From Alteraurantiacibacter hainanensis (GTDB lineage: Bacteria; Pseudomonadota; Alphaproteobacteria; Sphingomonadales; Sphingomonadaceae), in contig NZ_JAZAPB010000002.1 of NCBI RefSeq assembly GCF_036321025.1, positions 1,674,001 to 1,738,000 on the forward strand: 64,000 nucleotides of DNA, read 5' to 3'. Positions 8,698 to 17,297 of the stretch are shown piece by piece; within the stretch, counting starts at the first letter, position 1, and the number at the start of each line of letters is the position of its first letter. The notes under the pieces were generated by a model. The model saw only the letters and a program-made list of their open reading frames with translations, searched no databases and was not told the DNA's origin. A program made the position numbers and the translations under genes.

Positions 8698-10254
8698 CTA
8701 GTCCAGCAGGGCGACAGCGTCCATCCACTCTGGCAGCGGGCCGGTTGATTGGCGGAAAGCGGCAAGCGCCTCCCGCGCGTCCTGGCGCTCGCTATCCTCG
8801 GCGGACAGGATCAGCATGATCGTGGGCTGCGGGGTTCCCAGCACGCGGTCGCGCATGTTGGCAATCTTGAGACGCAGACGGCTGCTGCCGGTCCAGTCGC
8901 CATGGCGATACCAGGTGGAGGCCACGCGCTGGTGCGTGCCGAGCGCCTGCAACCGCTCGCCGGTCGCGCCGCCGGGAGCGGTGGCGGAGGCGAGCCAGCG
9001 CCATTCGGTTCCCTCCGGCAGGGCGCCTTCGCCGAAGGCCCCGGCTTCGCGTCCATCCTCCTGCGCGCCGTAGAGGGCGTATATCACGTCGACCACCCTG
9101 CCCTCCGCATCGCTGTAGCTCCCGACCAGCTTGTGGTCGGCCCCCGAGACGCGCGGATGCCAGGGATAGGAATGATCGGGCGCGGCAAGCGACCATCCGC
9201 GAACTTCTGGCAGCGCAATCGTTGCCGGCAATTCCGCCTCGACCCCTCGGGCCTGCGCCGACCACGTGACCGCGCCCAGGGCGAGCGCCGCGCCGCCCAC
9301 CAGCACGCGCCAACCATGGCCCGAGAAGCGCTCGAACCGCCTGGGCCATTCAGCCCCGGCGATCCGTTCGGCGTCGATGAACGGGTCATCCACCTGGCGA
9401 TCGAAGAACCTCCACCCCAGCAAGAGCAGCGCTGCCATGACCAGCGCGAAGAAAATCCAGCCATAGATGATGTGATCGAACCCGGCGGCAAAGGCGATGC
9501 CCTGCGACTGGGCAATGTAGATCGTGCCCCATGCACGGAACCCGTTGGCCACGATGGGCAGGATGACGGCCATCGCCATGAAGGCAGCTCGCCGCTTCCA
9601 CGATCGGAAGCCGACGTGGGCCACCAGAGTGCCCAGCGCCACCATCGCGATCAGGAACTTGACGCCCGAGCAGGCCTCGGCAACCTCGAACAATCCGGCA
9701 GGCGTATCGATGAAGACGCCGTCGATGATGGCCGGGATGCCGCTGGCGTGCGTCAGGGCAATGGTGATGTCTGCGGTGATCGACTGGAGAGCCGGTACAA
9801 GCTCCTCCCCCAGCGGCACCAGGAAAAGGCCGTAGCCCAGGGGAAACAGCAGCGCCCAGGCCACGCGCGGCCCCAGCAGGGCGACGACCATGGCCTGCAT
9901 CGCGGCGACGAGGCCCAGGTGGCTGATTGTCGCGGTGCCGGAAATGTCCCCCAGGAGCCAAGCGAACAGCGTCCCTGCGACCAGCACCAGACCCGGCCAC
10001 CAGGCTTGCGGTGCGAGACGCGCCAGCTCGCTTGATCGTTGCCAGACCAGCCACGCGATGATGACGGGGACCAGCAGGATATGATTGTAGGTGGAAATGT
10101 CCCACCATTGCTGGGCCATCGCCGCCCAGTCCCGCGCGAAGAGCGCGATCAGGGCGAGCCAGGCCAGGCTCAGGCGGAGCAGCGGAGCCTTCCACGAAGG
10201 TGCGATCCTGTCCGCCACGAGGGCGCGGCGCGGACAAATGGCCTCAAGCGGCAT
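8698..10254 (-). CDS. xrtA: Exosortase A fused to a C-terminal EpsI domain
   Basis: A 518-residue polytopic membrane protein. Residues 25-300 hold about eight transmembrane helices with the candidate catalytic triad of exosortases: Cys195 in EACSGVKF, Arg240 in NGFRAWGT and His261 in FDHIIYGW. From about residue 315, after one more membrane segment, the soluble part matches the EpsI family (LPEVRGWSLA, STWYRHGDW), here in the same polypeptide. Exosortases recognise and cleave C-terminal PEP-CTERM signals during export of proteins linked with exopolysaccharide. The start overlaps the end of the glycosyltransferase gene by 11 bases. Confidence 0.95.
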   Translation of the reverse strand: MPLEAICPRRALVADRIAPSWKAPLLRLSLAWLALIALFARDWAAMAQQWWDISTYNHILLVPVIIAWLVWQRSSELARLAPQAWWPGLVLVAGTLFAWLLGDISGTATISHLGLVAAMQAMVVALLGPRVAWALLFPLGYGLFLVPLGEELVPALQSITADITIALTHASGIPAIIDGVFIDTPAGLFEVAEACSGVKFLIAMVALGTLVAHVGFRSWKRRAAFMAMAVILPIVANGFRAWGTIYIAQSQGIAFAAGFDHIIYGWIFFALVMAALLLLGWRFFDRQVDDPFIDAERIAGAEWPRRFERFSGHGWRVLVGGAALALGAVTWSAQARGVEAELPATIALPEVRGWSLAAPDHSYPWHPRVSGADHKLVGSYSDAEGRVVDVIYALYGAQEDGREAGAFGEGALPEGTEWRWLASATAPGGATGERLQALGTHQRVASTWYRHGDWTGSSRLRLKIANMRDRVLGTPQPTIMLILSAEDSERQDAREALAAFRQSTGPLPEWMDAVALLD

Positions 10255-11467
10255 TGCGCTCGCCCTGCTTGTCCATCCCCAGGAGGGCAGGAAGGTCGGC
10301 CAGCATGGCGTCCCAACTCATCTTCTCGAGCACGAAGCGACGCGCATCGCGGCCCAGCGCGGCGGCCCTTCGCAGCTCGGCGTGGAGGTGACGGAGATGT
10401 TCGACGAACGCGGCATCGTCGTCCGCTATAAGGTAGTGCGCGCCGTTTCGGGCATCGATGCCGGTTGCTGCATCAGGGGACAGGACAACGGGACGTGCCA
10501 TCGCCATGGCCTCGAGGACCTTGTTCTGCACGCCCCGCGCGATAGCCAGCGGCGCCACGACGGCATCGGCCCCGGCAAGCCAGGGGCGCGTATCCGCAAC
10601 CTCGCCGACGACGCGCGTCCCCTCGACACCGTGCAGCGCACGGACCGGCGCCGACGGTGCCCTGCCGACGATGTGGAACTGCACAGCGGGCAGATGCCGT
10701 CGCAGCGCCGGCATGACCTGTCGCGCCATGCGGGTGACGGCCTCCACGTTTGGCGCGTAGTCCATCTGGCCGGTGAAGACGTAATGCGGACCGCCTGCTG
10801 TCAGCGCCTTTTCTGCCGCAACCGCATCGGGATCGTAGAGCGCGCAGTCGATGCCGTTACGCAGGGCACGGACATTCCTTGCTCCGGGCGCGCGGCGACG
10901 CAGCAGGCCGGCCTCTGCTTCGCTGACGAGCAAGGTCGCTTCGGCACGGGAGGCGAGATCGGCTTCCACGGCGCGCAGCAGCCGCGCTTCGCGCCGGTCG
11001 ATCCAGCTACGGGGGCCGCGTCCCGTCTTGCCGTATGCCTCGAACTTGGCCGAATCGACGTCGACAAGGTCCGCGATCAGGCGTCCCTGCCAGTCGCGCG
11101 GGACGTATTGCCCCATCTGGCCGGAATACACGTAGATCGCACCGATACTCTCACGGTGCAGGGTGCGCCTCACCCAGTCCTGCAGTTCGCGCGAACGGAA
11201 GGCCGCGAGGCTCACGGGCTCGCCACGCGCAAGCGCCTCGAGTCCGGATTTCGGGAGGAAAGTCGACCGGCGCGGCATGCACCAGCTTCGCGCGTCATGC
11301 GACAGGGCGTTCTCGTTCGCCAGGTCGGTCTCGTTTTCCGCCAGACAGCCCACGTGGACCGGCGCAAGCTTCGCCAGGGCCTTCAGCACATGATGCGAGC
11401 GGATCTTGTCGCCGCGGTCGGGGGGATAGGGCAGGCGGTGGGCCAGAAAGAGGATATCGCCAGTCAT
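10244..11467 (-). CDS. XrtA/PEP-CTERM system glycosyltransferase (Stp1-type)
   Basis: A 407-residue GT-B glycosyltransferase. It starts with ILFLAHRLPYPPDRGDKIRSHH, the signature N-terminus of the exosortase-associated group-1 transferase family, and has the C-terminal nucleotide-sugar region FTGQMDYAPNVEA, VVAPLAIARGVQNKVLEAMAMARPVV. The ATG at 11467 is chosen because the reading frame upstream of it lies inside the FemAB gene. It should add a sugar to a lipid-linked or growing exopolysaccharide on the cytoplasmic side. Donor and acceptor sugars are unknown. Confidence 0.92.
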   Translation of the reverse strand: MTGDILFLAHRLPYPPDRGDKIRSHHVLKALAKLAPVHVGCLAENETDLANENALSHDARSWCMPRRSTFLPKSGLEALARGEPVSLAAFRSRELQDWVRRTLHRESIGAIYVYSGQMGQYVPRDWQGRLIADLVDVDSAKFEAYGKTGRGPRSWIDRREARLLRAVEADLASRAEATLLVSEAEAGLLRRRAPGARNVRALRNGIDCALYDPDAVAAEKALTAGGPHYVFTGQMDYAPNVEAVTRMARQVMPALRRHLPAVQFHIVGRAPSAPVRALHGVEGTRVVGEVADTRPWLAGADAVVAPLAIARGVQNKVLEAMAMARPVVLSPDAATGIDARNGAHYLIADDDAAFVEHLRHLHAELRRAAALGRDARRFVLEKMSWDAMLADLPALLGMDKQGERNAA

Positions 11468-11475
11468 CCGGCCCC

Positions 11476-12534
11476 CTAACCGAGGCCGCGGGAAATGTAC
11501 GGCCCCAGAATGTTGGCGAGGGGCAGCGGAAGCTTCTTCCAGAGGGCGATGCGCGACTGGTGGCGGGCGCTGGTGGGGTCGGCATCGCGCGCCTGGTGGC
11601 CCGGAGCCGTCCAGGTGGCATAGGACAGCGGCTGCGGTTCGAAACCCCAGTTCTTCTTGAAGTGATACGCACCGCTGCCCGTCTTGCTGCGGCCGAAGTC
11701 GAAGCGGTCGCAGCCGCGCCGGCGCGCATGCATCATCAGCTCGTAATACATCCGATCGTTGGCACGCAGTCCCCGCGCGTCCCACGTGCCGCCGCCCCAG
11801 TAGGGCATCACCGCGCCGTCGTGATACAGCGACAGCACGCTCGCCACCGGTTCGCTGCCGTTCCAGACGGTGAGGATATCGGCATCGAGCCGTTCCAGCA
11901 CGATATCGAACAGGGCCTTCGGAAACACCGGCGTGCCCAGGTTGCGCACGCTTTCGGAATAGACGCGGTAATGCGCGAAGCGATTGATCGCCTGCCTGCC
12001 GGTTGTTACGCGCAGGTTGTTCTTCAGCCCCTTGCGCACCTCGGCACGCTGCTTTCTCGGGATGGCCGCAAGCTGTTCTTCACCGTCCGCGGCCAGGGGC
12101 GCGATGAAACCGCAGTGGCTGTCATTGCGAACGTCCCAGTCATCGCCGGCCGCTCCGCCGCGCAGTTCCACCGTCGGGCAGGAAAGCCGCTGCGCATATT
12201 CCTGCACCGCGCGGCACAGGGTGCCCGCAACGCGGTCGTCGAGGGACAGCGTCCCGCCTTCCACCGCAAAGCCGGACGAAGCGAGCATGCGACCGAAAAT
12301 CGGCGAGTGTATCTGCGTCAGCGGCAGCCAGCCCATCAGGCGGCCGCCCTTCTCCACCACCAGCCCCCGTGCACGCTGTCCGGTGCCGATCTCGACTGCC
12401 GTCAGCCAGGCCGGGCGATGGAATACGCTTCCGCCGTGCTCGGCGACGAAGGCTTCGATGCGCGCGGCCTCGTCCGGCTGCCGCAGGTCGACGGAATGCA
12501 CCACCTCCCGCGTCAGGGGAAAAGGCGCATTCAT
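11476..12534 (-). CDS. FemAB family XrtA/PEP-CTERM system-associated protein
   Basis: A 352-residue member of the FemAB/GNAT-like acyltransferase superfamily. Visible family features are WLPLTQIHSPIFGRMLAS, the GVLSLY-like strand SVLSLYHDGAVMPYWGGG and YELMMHARRRGCDRFDFGRSKTGSGAYHFKKNWG. Such proteins move amino-acyl or acyl groups; in exosortase loci the substrate is unknown. The ATG at 12534 lies in an ATGA overlap with the upstream deacetylase, which fixes the start and implies translational coupling. Confidence 0.92.
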   Translation of the reverse strand: MNAPFPLTREVVHSVDLRQPDEAARIEAFVAEHGGSVFHRPAWLTAVEIGTGQRARGLVVEKGGRLMGWLPLTQIHSPIFGRMLASSGFAVEGGTLSLDDRVAGTLCRAVQEYAQRLSCPTVELRGGAAGDDWDVRNDSHCGFIAPLAADGEEQLAAIPRKQRAEVRKGLKNNLRVTTGRQAINRFAHYRVYSESVRNLGTPVFPKALFDIVLERLDADILTVWNGSEPVASVLSLYHDGAVMPYWGGGTWDARGLRANDRMYYELMMHARRRGCDRFDFGRSKTGSGAYHFKKNWGFEPQPLSYATWTAPGHQARDADPTSARHQSRIALWKKLPLPLANILGPYISRGLG

Positions 12535-13442
12535 CCCTGCACCGCCCTCTCCAGGCGAAGGCGCAGGTTCTCGCGCCTGGCGACACCGTCCATGCGGCCC
12601 CAGTGGAAGTCGCTCACCAGTTGTTCGAGCTTGCCGGCCATCTTGTCGAGATTGGTGTAGTGGCGCAGCCGAGAGCGTAGCGGAGCGCCCGCGACGCGGG
12701 GCTGGCCCGGATCGATTTCCCACGGGTGGAAATAGAAGATGGCGGGCCGGCCCTCCCTGCGGTTGACCTGCCGGATCGCCCACCGGCTGAACGCATAGGG
12801 AAGGACCCGAAAGAACCCGCCCCCGCCTGCTGCCAGTCGCCTTCCGCGAAACATCGCGGTGGTGACGGGCAGCTCGATGAAATTGCTGTCCGATAGCGGC
12901 TTGAAGGCGAAGCGGGGAGCTTCTGGCCAGCCATAGTGATCGTGCGCGACGGGCGCCACGCTGGACGAATAGGCATAGCCCGCTTCGGCCAGCGCCTCGA
13001 ACGCCCAGTGCGTGCGCGCGTCGATAGAGAAACTCGGCGCGCGATAGCCCACGACCCTTACGCCGCTGGCGTCTTCCAGAACCTTCCGGGTGCGCGCGAT
13101 ATCGGTGGCGAAGGCGACGGGGTTCATGCGGAAGACGCGCTGGTGATCCCACCCGTGGCTGGCAATCTCGTGCCCGCGGCCGGCGATCTCGCGCAAGAGG
13201 GAGCCGTGACGCTGCGCAACCCAGCCCAGCGTGAAAAAGGTGCCTTTCGCGTTCGCCGCATCGAACAGGTCGAGAATTTGGCGAACGTTGCGATCGACCC
13301 GGTCGTCCAGCGCGCCCCATTGGTCGCGTTCGATCACCTCCTCGAAGGCGCCCACCTGGAACCAGTCCTCGACGTCGACGGACAGGCCGTTGACGATCGA
13401 ATCTGCCTGGGCGGGCAAGTGATCCAGGTTAAGCGCGTTCAT
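12531..13442 (-). CDS. XrtA system polysaccharide deacetylase
   Basis: A 303-residue NodB-homology deacetylase. The motif-1 region is NGLSVDVEDWFQ with the catalytic and metal Asp residues, motif 2 is HEIASHGWDHQ with the zinc His pair, and motif 3 is RAPSFSI. C-terminal FYFHPWEIDPGQPR is typical of the exosortase-associated subfamily. It would remove N-acetyl groups from the exopolysaccharide, probably at the cell surface or periplasm, though no clear signal peptide is seen. Overlaps the FemAB gene by four bases. Confidence 0.93.
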   Translation of the reverse strand: MNALNLDHLPAQADSIVNGLSVDVEDWFQVGAFEEVIERDQWGALDDRVDRNVRQILDLFDAANAKGTFFTLGWVAQRHGSLLREIAGRGHEIASHGWDHQRVFRMNPVAFATDIARTRKVLEDASGVRVVGYRAPSFSIDARTHWAFEALAEAGYAYSSSVAPVAHDHYGWPEAPRFAFKPLSDSNFIELPVTTAMFRGRRLAAGGGGFFRVLPYAFSRWAIRQVNRREGRPAIFYFHPWEIDPGQPRVAGAPLRSRLRHYTNLDKMAGKLEQLVSDFHWGRMDGVARRENLRLRLERAVQG

Positions 13443-13466
13443 GAGTTCGGCTCCCCAGCGGCTGCA

Positions 13467-14621
13467 TCATGCGGCCTTGCTGGAATCCATCTCGCTCTCG
13501 ATCCAGTCGATCAGCATGGTGACCGTGTGTCGGATCGTTCGCTCTTGCTCGAAGCACTTGGCCTCGACCTTGGCGAGCTGGGCGCGCAGAGTCTCGATCT
13601 CGGGTTTGACATCTTCCGCGGCGGCAGTGTCGCGCTGCTGAGCCAATTCCAGGATGGCCTGCTCCAGCTCTGCGATCCGCATGTCACGCTCGGCCAGCAA
13701 TTCCTCCAGCATCGCCTTGTCGATGGTCGGTGCGGAGGGATTTGCCGCTGCCGGCTCGCTCCGTTCCTCCTGCCTTGGCATGGGAGCCGGCGCAGCCTCG
13801 GGAAAGGCGCGTTCGGCGTCCATTTCGGCCAGCACGTTCTGCAGCATGGCGGCGTCGATGCGGCTGCGTTCCTCCACGGCGCCCAGCAGCAGCAGGCGAT
13901 TGGCGATCAGGTTGACGGTGCGCGGGATGCCGCCGCTCGCATCGAACAGTTCGGAAAAGACGCGCTGGTCGAACGAGGGATTGCCGTCCCATCCTACCTT
14001 GGTCAGGCGGTGGACGATGTAGGGCTCGATCTCGCCCTTCTGCATCGGCTCCAGGTGGTGGGCGGCGATCACCCGCTGGCGCAATTGCTCGAGATGGGGA
14101 TCGGCTTGCAGCGTGATGCGAAATTCCGGCTGCCCCAGCAGCAGAGTCTGCAACAGCGGATGATTGCCGAGCTGGAAGTTGGACAGCATGCGCAGCTCTT
14201 CCAGCGCCGAGACGTTGAGGTTCTGAGACTCGTCCAGCACGAGCAGGCAGCGTCTGCCCTGGCGCGCCTCGTCGTGCAGGAAGCTTTCGATCTCGGTCAG
14301 CGCGGTGGCCTTGTCGTGCCCCTCGATATCCAGCCCGAAGCTGCGCGCCACGACGTGCACGATCTCTTCACCGTCCAGCTTGCTGGTGACGATCTGGGCG
14401 ACGGTGACCTGGCTCTCGTCCAGGCTTTCCATCATGTGCGCGACCAGGGTCGACTTGCCCGAACCGACCTCGCCCGTGATGACGATGAAGCCCTCGCCCT
14501 GCGCCAGGCCGTAGCCAAGGTAGGAGAGCGCCTTGCGGTGCGTGACCGAGCGGAAATAGAATTCCGGATCGGGCGTAAGCTGAAATGGCTTGCCGGTAAG
14601 GCCGTAGAAGTTGTCGAACAT
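13467..14621 (-). CDS. XrtA/PEP-CTERM system-associated AAA ATPase (ExeA-like)
   Basis: A 384-residue ATPase beginning MFDNFYGLTGKPFQLTPDPEFY, the hallmark start of the exosortase-associated ExeA-like family. Walker A is GEVGSGKST (about residues 48-56) and Walker B is LLVLDESQN. After residue 270 there is a proline/alanine linker and a coiled coil (MLEELLAERDMRIAELEQAI and following). The role in polymer secretion is not established. An SD-like GGAGACAG precedes the ATG. It follows the outer-membrane barrel gene by 24 bases. Confidence 0.92.
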   Translation of the reverse strand: MFDNFYGLTGKPFQLTPDPEFYFRSVTHRKALSYLGYGLAQGEGFIVITGEVGSGKSTLVAHMMESLDESQVTVAQIVTSKLDGEEIVHVVARSFGLDIEGHDKATALTEIESFLHDEARQGRRCLLVLDESQNLNVSALEELRMLSNFQLGNHPLLQTLLLGQPEFRITLQADPHLEQLRQRVIAAHHLEPMQKGEIEPYIVHRLTKVGWDGNPSFDQRVFSELFDASGGIPRTVNLIANRLLLLGAVEERSRIDAAMLQNVLAEMDAERAFPEAAPAPMPRQEERSEPAAANPSAPTIDKAMLEELLAERDMRIAELEQAILELAQQRDTAAAEDVKPEIETLRAQLAKVEAKCFEQERTIRHTVTMLIDWIESEMDSSKAA

Positions 14622-14645
14622 GGTTCTGTCTCCTTGCTGACCCGG

Positions 14646-16313
14646 TCAGTCAAACGTGTAGCGCAGGCCCAGCAGGACCGATGCGGCGGAATAGTCGGGA
14701 AGATCGTCGCGGCTGATACCGTCGATGCCGATGGCGGCAACGCCCGTCAGTCCGCGCCAGATATGGCGGTTGTAGGCCAGCGATGCGGAGTAGCCGAAGC
14801 CGTCGCCAAGACTGCCCGATCCGCTGTCGAACCAGCTGGCATATGCGCCTGCCGAAAGGGCCGAATTACGGTCCAGTTCGTGGGTGGCGTTAGCAGCGAC
14901 GTAATAGCTTTCGTCGATCACCCCATCGATATCGCCCAGCAAGGTATCCTCGCCGCCGATGAAGCTGCGGCGGTCGTAGCCTGCACCGATGCCGAAGGAC
15001 GTGCGGCCACGCGCCACGGAATAGCTGGCGGCAACGCCGCGATTGCGGAACACCGACGAACGCAGCGAATTCAGCTGCGCTAGGGTGCAATTGTTGCCCT
15101 CCGCGCCGATTACGCAGCCGCCGAGATCGCCCGATACCGGGTTGCGTGACGCTTCGAAGTTCGTGCCCAGAAGGTCCAGGGCCGAGGTCAGTTGGCCGCC
15201 GAAACCCGTGATGTTGTCATAGACCGCGACATTGACGCTGGAATTGCGGCGGGGGGCGTAGGAGAAGGTGCCGTAGTACGTGGTGGAGCCATACCGGCGA
15301 CCCACGTGCGCCTCCAGCGAAGTGCGGTTGCTGGGGCGCCACATGACACCAACGTCCCAGATCAGGCCCTCGGTATCGTAGGCGATCCGGCGCGGTTCGC
15401 TCTCGTCGGTGACCAGTCGCCCATCAGGCCCGATCACCGGGTCTCCATCGGCGTCCAGCAGCGCATCGCGGCTGCTCACCTCTACGTCCTCGTAGCCCAC
15501 CCCTGCCACGAGAGCGACATTGGGCGACACCGGCAGGATGACGTCGGCGCGCACGTAGCGATCGTCGATCCGCTGATCGAGGTTCGAGATGTCCTGCCGG
15601 TTCCACCCGGCGCCGATGCCCACGCCAAAGGGAGCGATCGTGCGCGGGGCCACGCCAACACGCAGGGCAGCATTGTGGGTGAGCGAATCGTCGAAGATAT
15701 CGACCGGTTCCCGATCCGGCGCCGTCACGATCGCGTCGGGAGACTCCACACGGGTGTAGCCCAGCCTGTAGGCCCCGGTAATCTGCAAAGGGCCCGAGCG
15801 CGTCTGGATCGAAGGACCGGCGTAGACCGAATAGATCTGGCTCGTCGCGTCCTCGTTGCCGGCAATCTGACCGATCGAGCTGAAGCCGCTGCCGTCCACG
15901 CTGGTGCGCGAGGCAAGGCCACCCGCTTCCAGCGTGATCCCCTGCCGCAACAAGCCGATGGAGGCGCGGGCGATGCCGGAAATCGTATCGCTGTCGACGG
16001 CATCGCCCCAGCCAATCTCGCGCTCGTAGCGAAGCGACGCCGATGCCGCGCTGTTGCGACCGGTTATCTTGGCATCCACGCCTGCGGCAAGCTGGGTATA
16101 GGTCAGAACGTCATCGCCTGGCTGCAACTGGGCGGTGATGACCTGCGCGGCTTCAATGTAGGGCGCGACGTTTGCACCAGACGTACGTTCGCCACGCTCG
16201 CGCTCCTCGCCGCGCTGCGCCTGAGCTTCAGCAGCATCCTGCGCGAGCGCGGGCGATGAAGCCGCGCCCAGTGCGAAGGCCAGTCCTCCAAGAAAGGCGA
16301 GGAGAGTGCGCAT
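14646..16313 (-). CDS. XrtA system outer-membrane beta-barrel protein (TIGR03016-like)
   Basis: A 555-residue protein with a signal peptide (MRTLLAFLGGLAFALGAASSPALAQ). The rest is rich in alternating hydrophobic/aromatic strands and ends in LLGLRYTFD, with the terminal aromatic typical of barrels inserted by the BAM complex. Position and organisation match the hypothetical barrel conserved in exosortase loci, a candidate outer-membrane channel or anchor for the polymer. The ATG at 16313 is preferred over an upstream frame extension because it begins exactly at the signal peptide and has a GGAGAGG element upstream. Confidence 0.88.
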   Translation of the reverse strand: MRTLLAFLGGLAFALGAASSPALAQDAAEAQAQRGEERERGERTSGANVAPYIEAAQVITAQLQPGDDVLTYTQLAAGVDAKITGRNSAASASLRYEREIGWGDAVDSDTISGIARASIGLLRQGITLEAGGLASRTSVDGSGFSSIGQIAGNEDATSQIYSVYAGPSIQTRSGPLQITGAYRLGYTRVESPDAIVTAPDREPVDIFDDSLTHNAALRVGVAPRTIAPFGVGIGAGWNRQDISNLDQRIDDRYVRADVILPVSPNVALVAGVGYEDVEVSSRDALLDADGDPVIGPDGRLVTDESEPRRIAYDTEGLIWDVGVMWRPSNRTSLEAHVGRRYGSTTYYGTFSYAPRRNSSVNVAVYDNITGFGGQLTSALDLLGTNFEASRNPVSGDLGGCVIGAEGNNCTLAQLNSLRSSVFRNRGVAASYSVARGRTSFGIGAGYDRRSFIGGEDTLLGDIDGVIDESYYVAANATHELDRNSALSAGAYASWFDSGSGSLGDGFGYSASLAYNRHIWRGLTGVAAIGIDGISRDDLPDYSAASVLLGLRYTFD

Positions 16314-16318
16314 GGAAA

Positions 16319-17287
16319 CTAGGCACCCTCTCCATAGTACGCCCCGAAGCGGCGACCACTGGGGCTGAAATGCGCCGCGTTCAGCAGCAGCTTGAGATCG
16401 GGACATGCCGAAAGCAGCGTCAACGCGTCCTCCAGCGCATTCTGTCCGGTCCGGTCGGCGCGAGCGACCACGATGGCCTGCCCGACATGTTTCGCCAGTT
16501 CAGCCGCGGGCGATGCCGCAAGCGCAGGCGGGCTGTCGAAGATCACGATGCGATTGGGCGCGGCGCGCGTCAGCCGGTCGAGGACCTCGGCCGTGCGATG
16601 GCTGGCGAGGTATTCGCTATCGGACGTCGTGTGATTGCCGGCGGGCAGCACGTGCAGGCCAGCAATATCGGTGGTCAGGACGCAGTCCTCCACCATCATG
16701 TCCTCGCGCGCCAGCACGTCCATGAACCCCGGCCCCCTGGGGAGGCCCAGCATCTTGAGCAGCGACGGCTTTCCGAAATCGGCATCGACGAGCAGCACTT
16801 CGCTGTCCTTTTCGGCGGCCATGGCCAGCGCAAGGTTCACCGCGCAATAGCTCTTCCCCTCGTCCGCATGGGGCGAACAGATCAGCACGCGCTGGGCCAG
16901 CCCTCCGTTCCCCGCCTCTCGCGCCTTGCGCACGGATTGCAGGACCTGCCGCTTCACGATGCGGAATTCTTCCAGCAGTTCCGTAACCTGACCTTCGGGC
17001 TGGATAAGGCCGTGACGCGTCAGGCACTCGCGATCGACCGGATGGACCGTCTCGGAGAACCGGACATCCTCGTAGGTGGGTTCGGATTGTGCCTCCGCCT
17101 CGGGCACGCCGTCGGATGCGGGGGCGGGAGCGGGACGCTTGGGAGTTGCCCGACTGGGCCGGCGGTTAACCGGCCTGGCAAGATCTTCCGGCACTGGAGC
17201 CGGTTTGTATCCGCCTAGGCCGAACATGCTTTCGGCACGCTCCAGCAGGGTCTTGGGTGCGTCGGGCAGTTTGCGATGTTCCGTCAT
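16319..17287 (-). CDS. XrtA-associated tyrosine autokinase (BY-kinase)
   Basis: A 322-residue CpsD/CapB-type cytoplasmic kinase. Walker A is HADEGKSYCAVNLALAMA, the Walker A' is LLVDADFGKPSLL and Walker B is IVIFDSPPAL. The C-terminus has only the short FGAYYGEGA tyrosine pair rather than a long Tyr cluster. It should work with the adjacent chain-length protein to control polymer length. ATG 17287 follows a strong GAGGAG ribosome-binding site; the longer in-frame ATG at 17329 lies within the upstream gene and is rejected. Confidence 0.92.
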   Translation of the reverse strand: MTEHRKLPDAPKTLLERAESMFGLGGYKPAPVPEDLARPVNRRPSRATPKRPAPAPASDGVPEAEAQSEPTYEDVRFSETVHPVDRECLTRHGLIQPEGQVTELLEEFRIVKRQVLQSVRKAREAGNGGLAQRVLICSPHADEGKSYCAVNLALAMAAEKDSEVLLVDADFGKPSLLKMLGLPRGPGFMDVLAREDMMVEDCVLTTDIAGLHVLPAGNHTTSDSEYLASHRTAEVLDRLTRAAPNRIVIFDSPPALAASPAAELAKHVGQAIVVARADRTGQNALEDALTLLSACPDLKLLLNAAHFSPSGRRFGAYYGEGA

Positions 17288-17297
17288 TGCCTGCTCC

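Noticed and set aside
6316..8748. Open plus-strand frame of 810 codons antisense to the amidotransferase gene
   Set aside because: Shadow of a high-GC gene: the opposite strand has a complete asparagine-synthase homologue with catalytic motifs, while this translation is low-complexity and without motifs.
10244..11785. 513-residue reading of the glycosyltransferase
   Set aside because: The first 106 codons overlap the FemAB gene in another frame; the family N-terminus begins at the ATG at 11467.
12936..15083. Open plus-strand frame of 715 codons through the exosortase locus
   Set aside because: Lies antisense to three well-supported genes (deacetylase, ATPase, outer-membrane barrel) and shows no domain.
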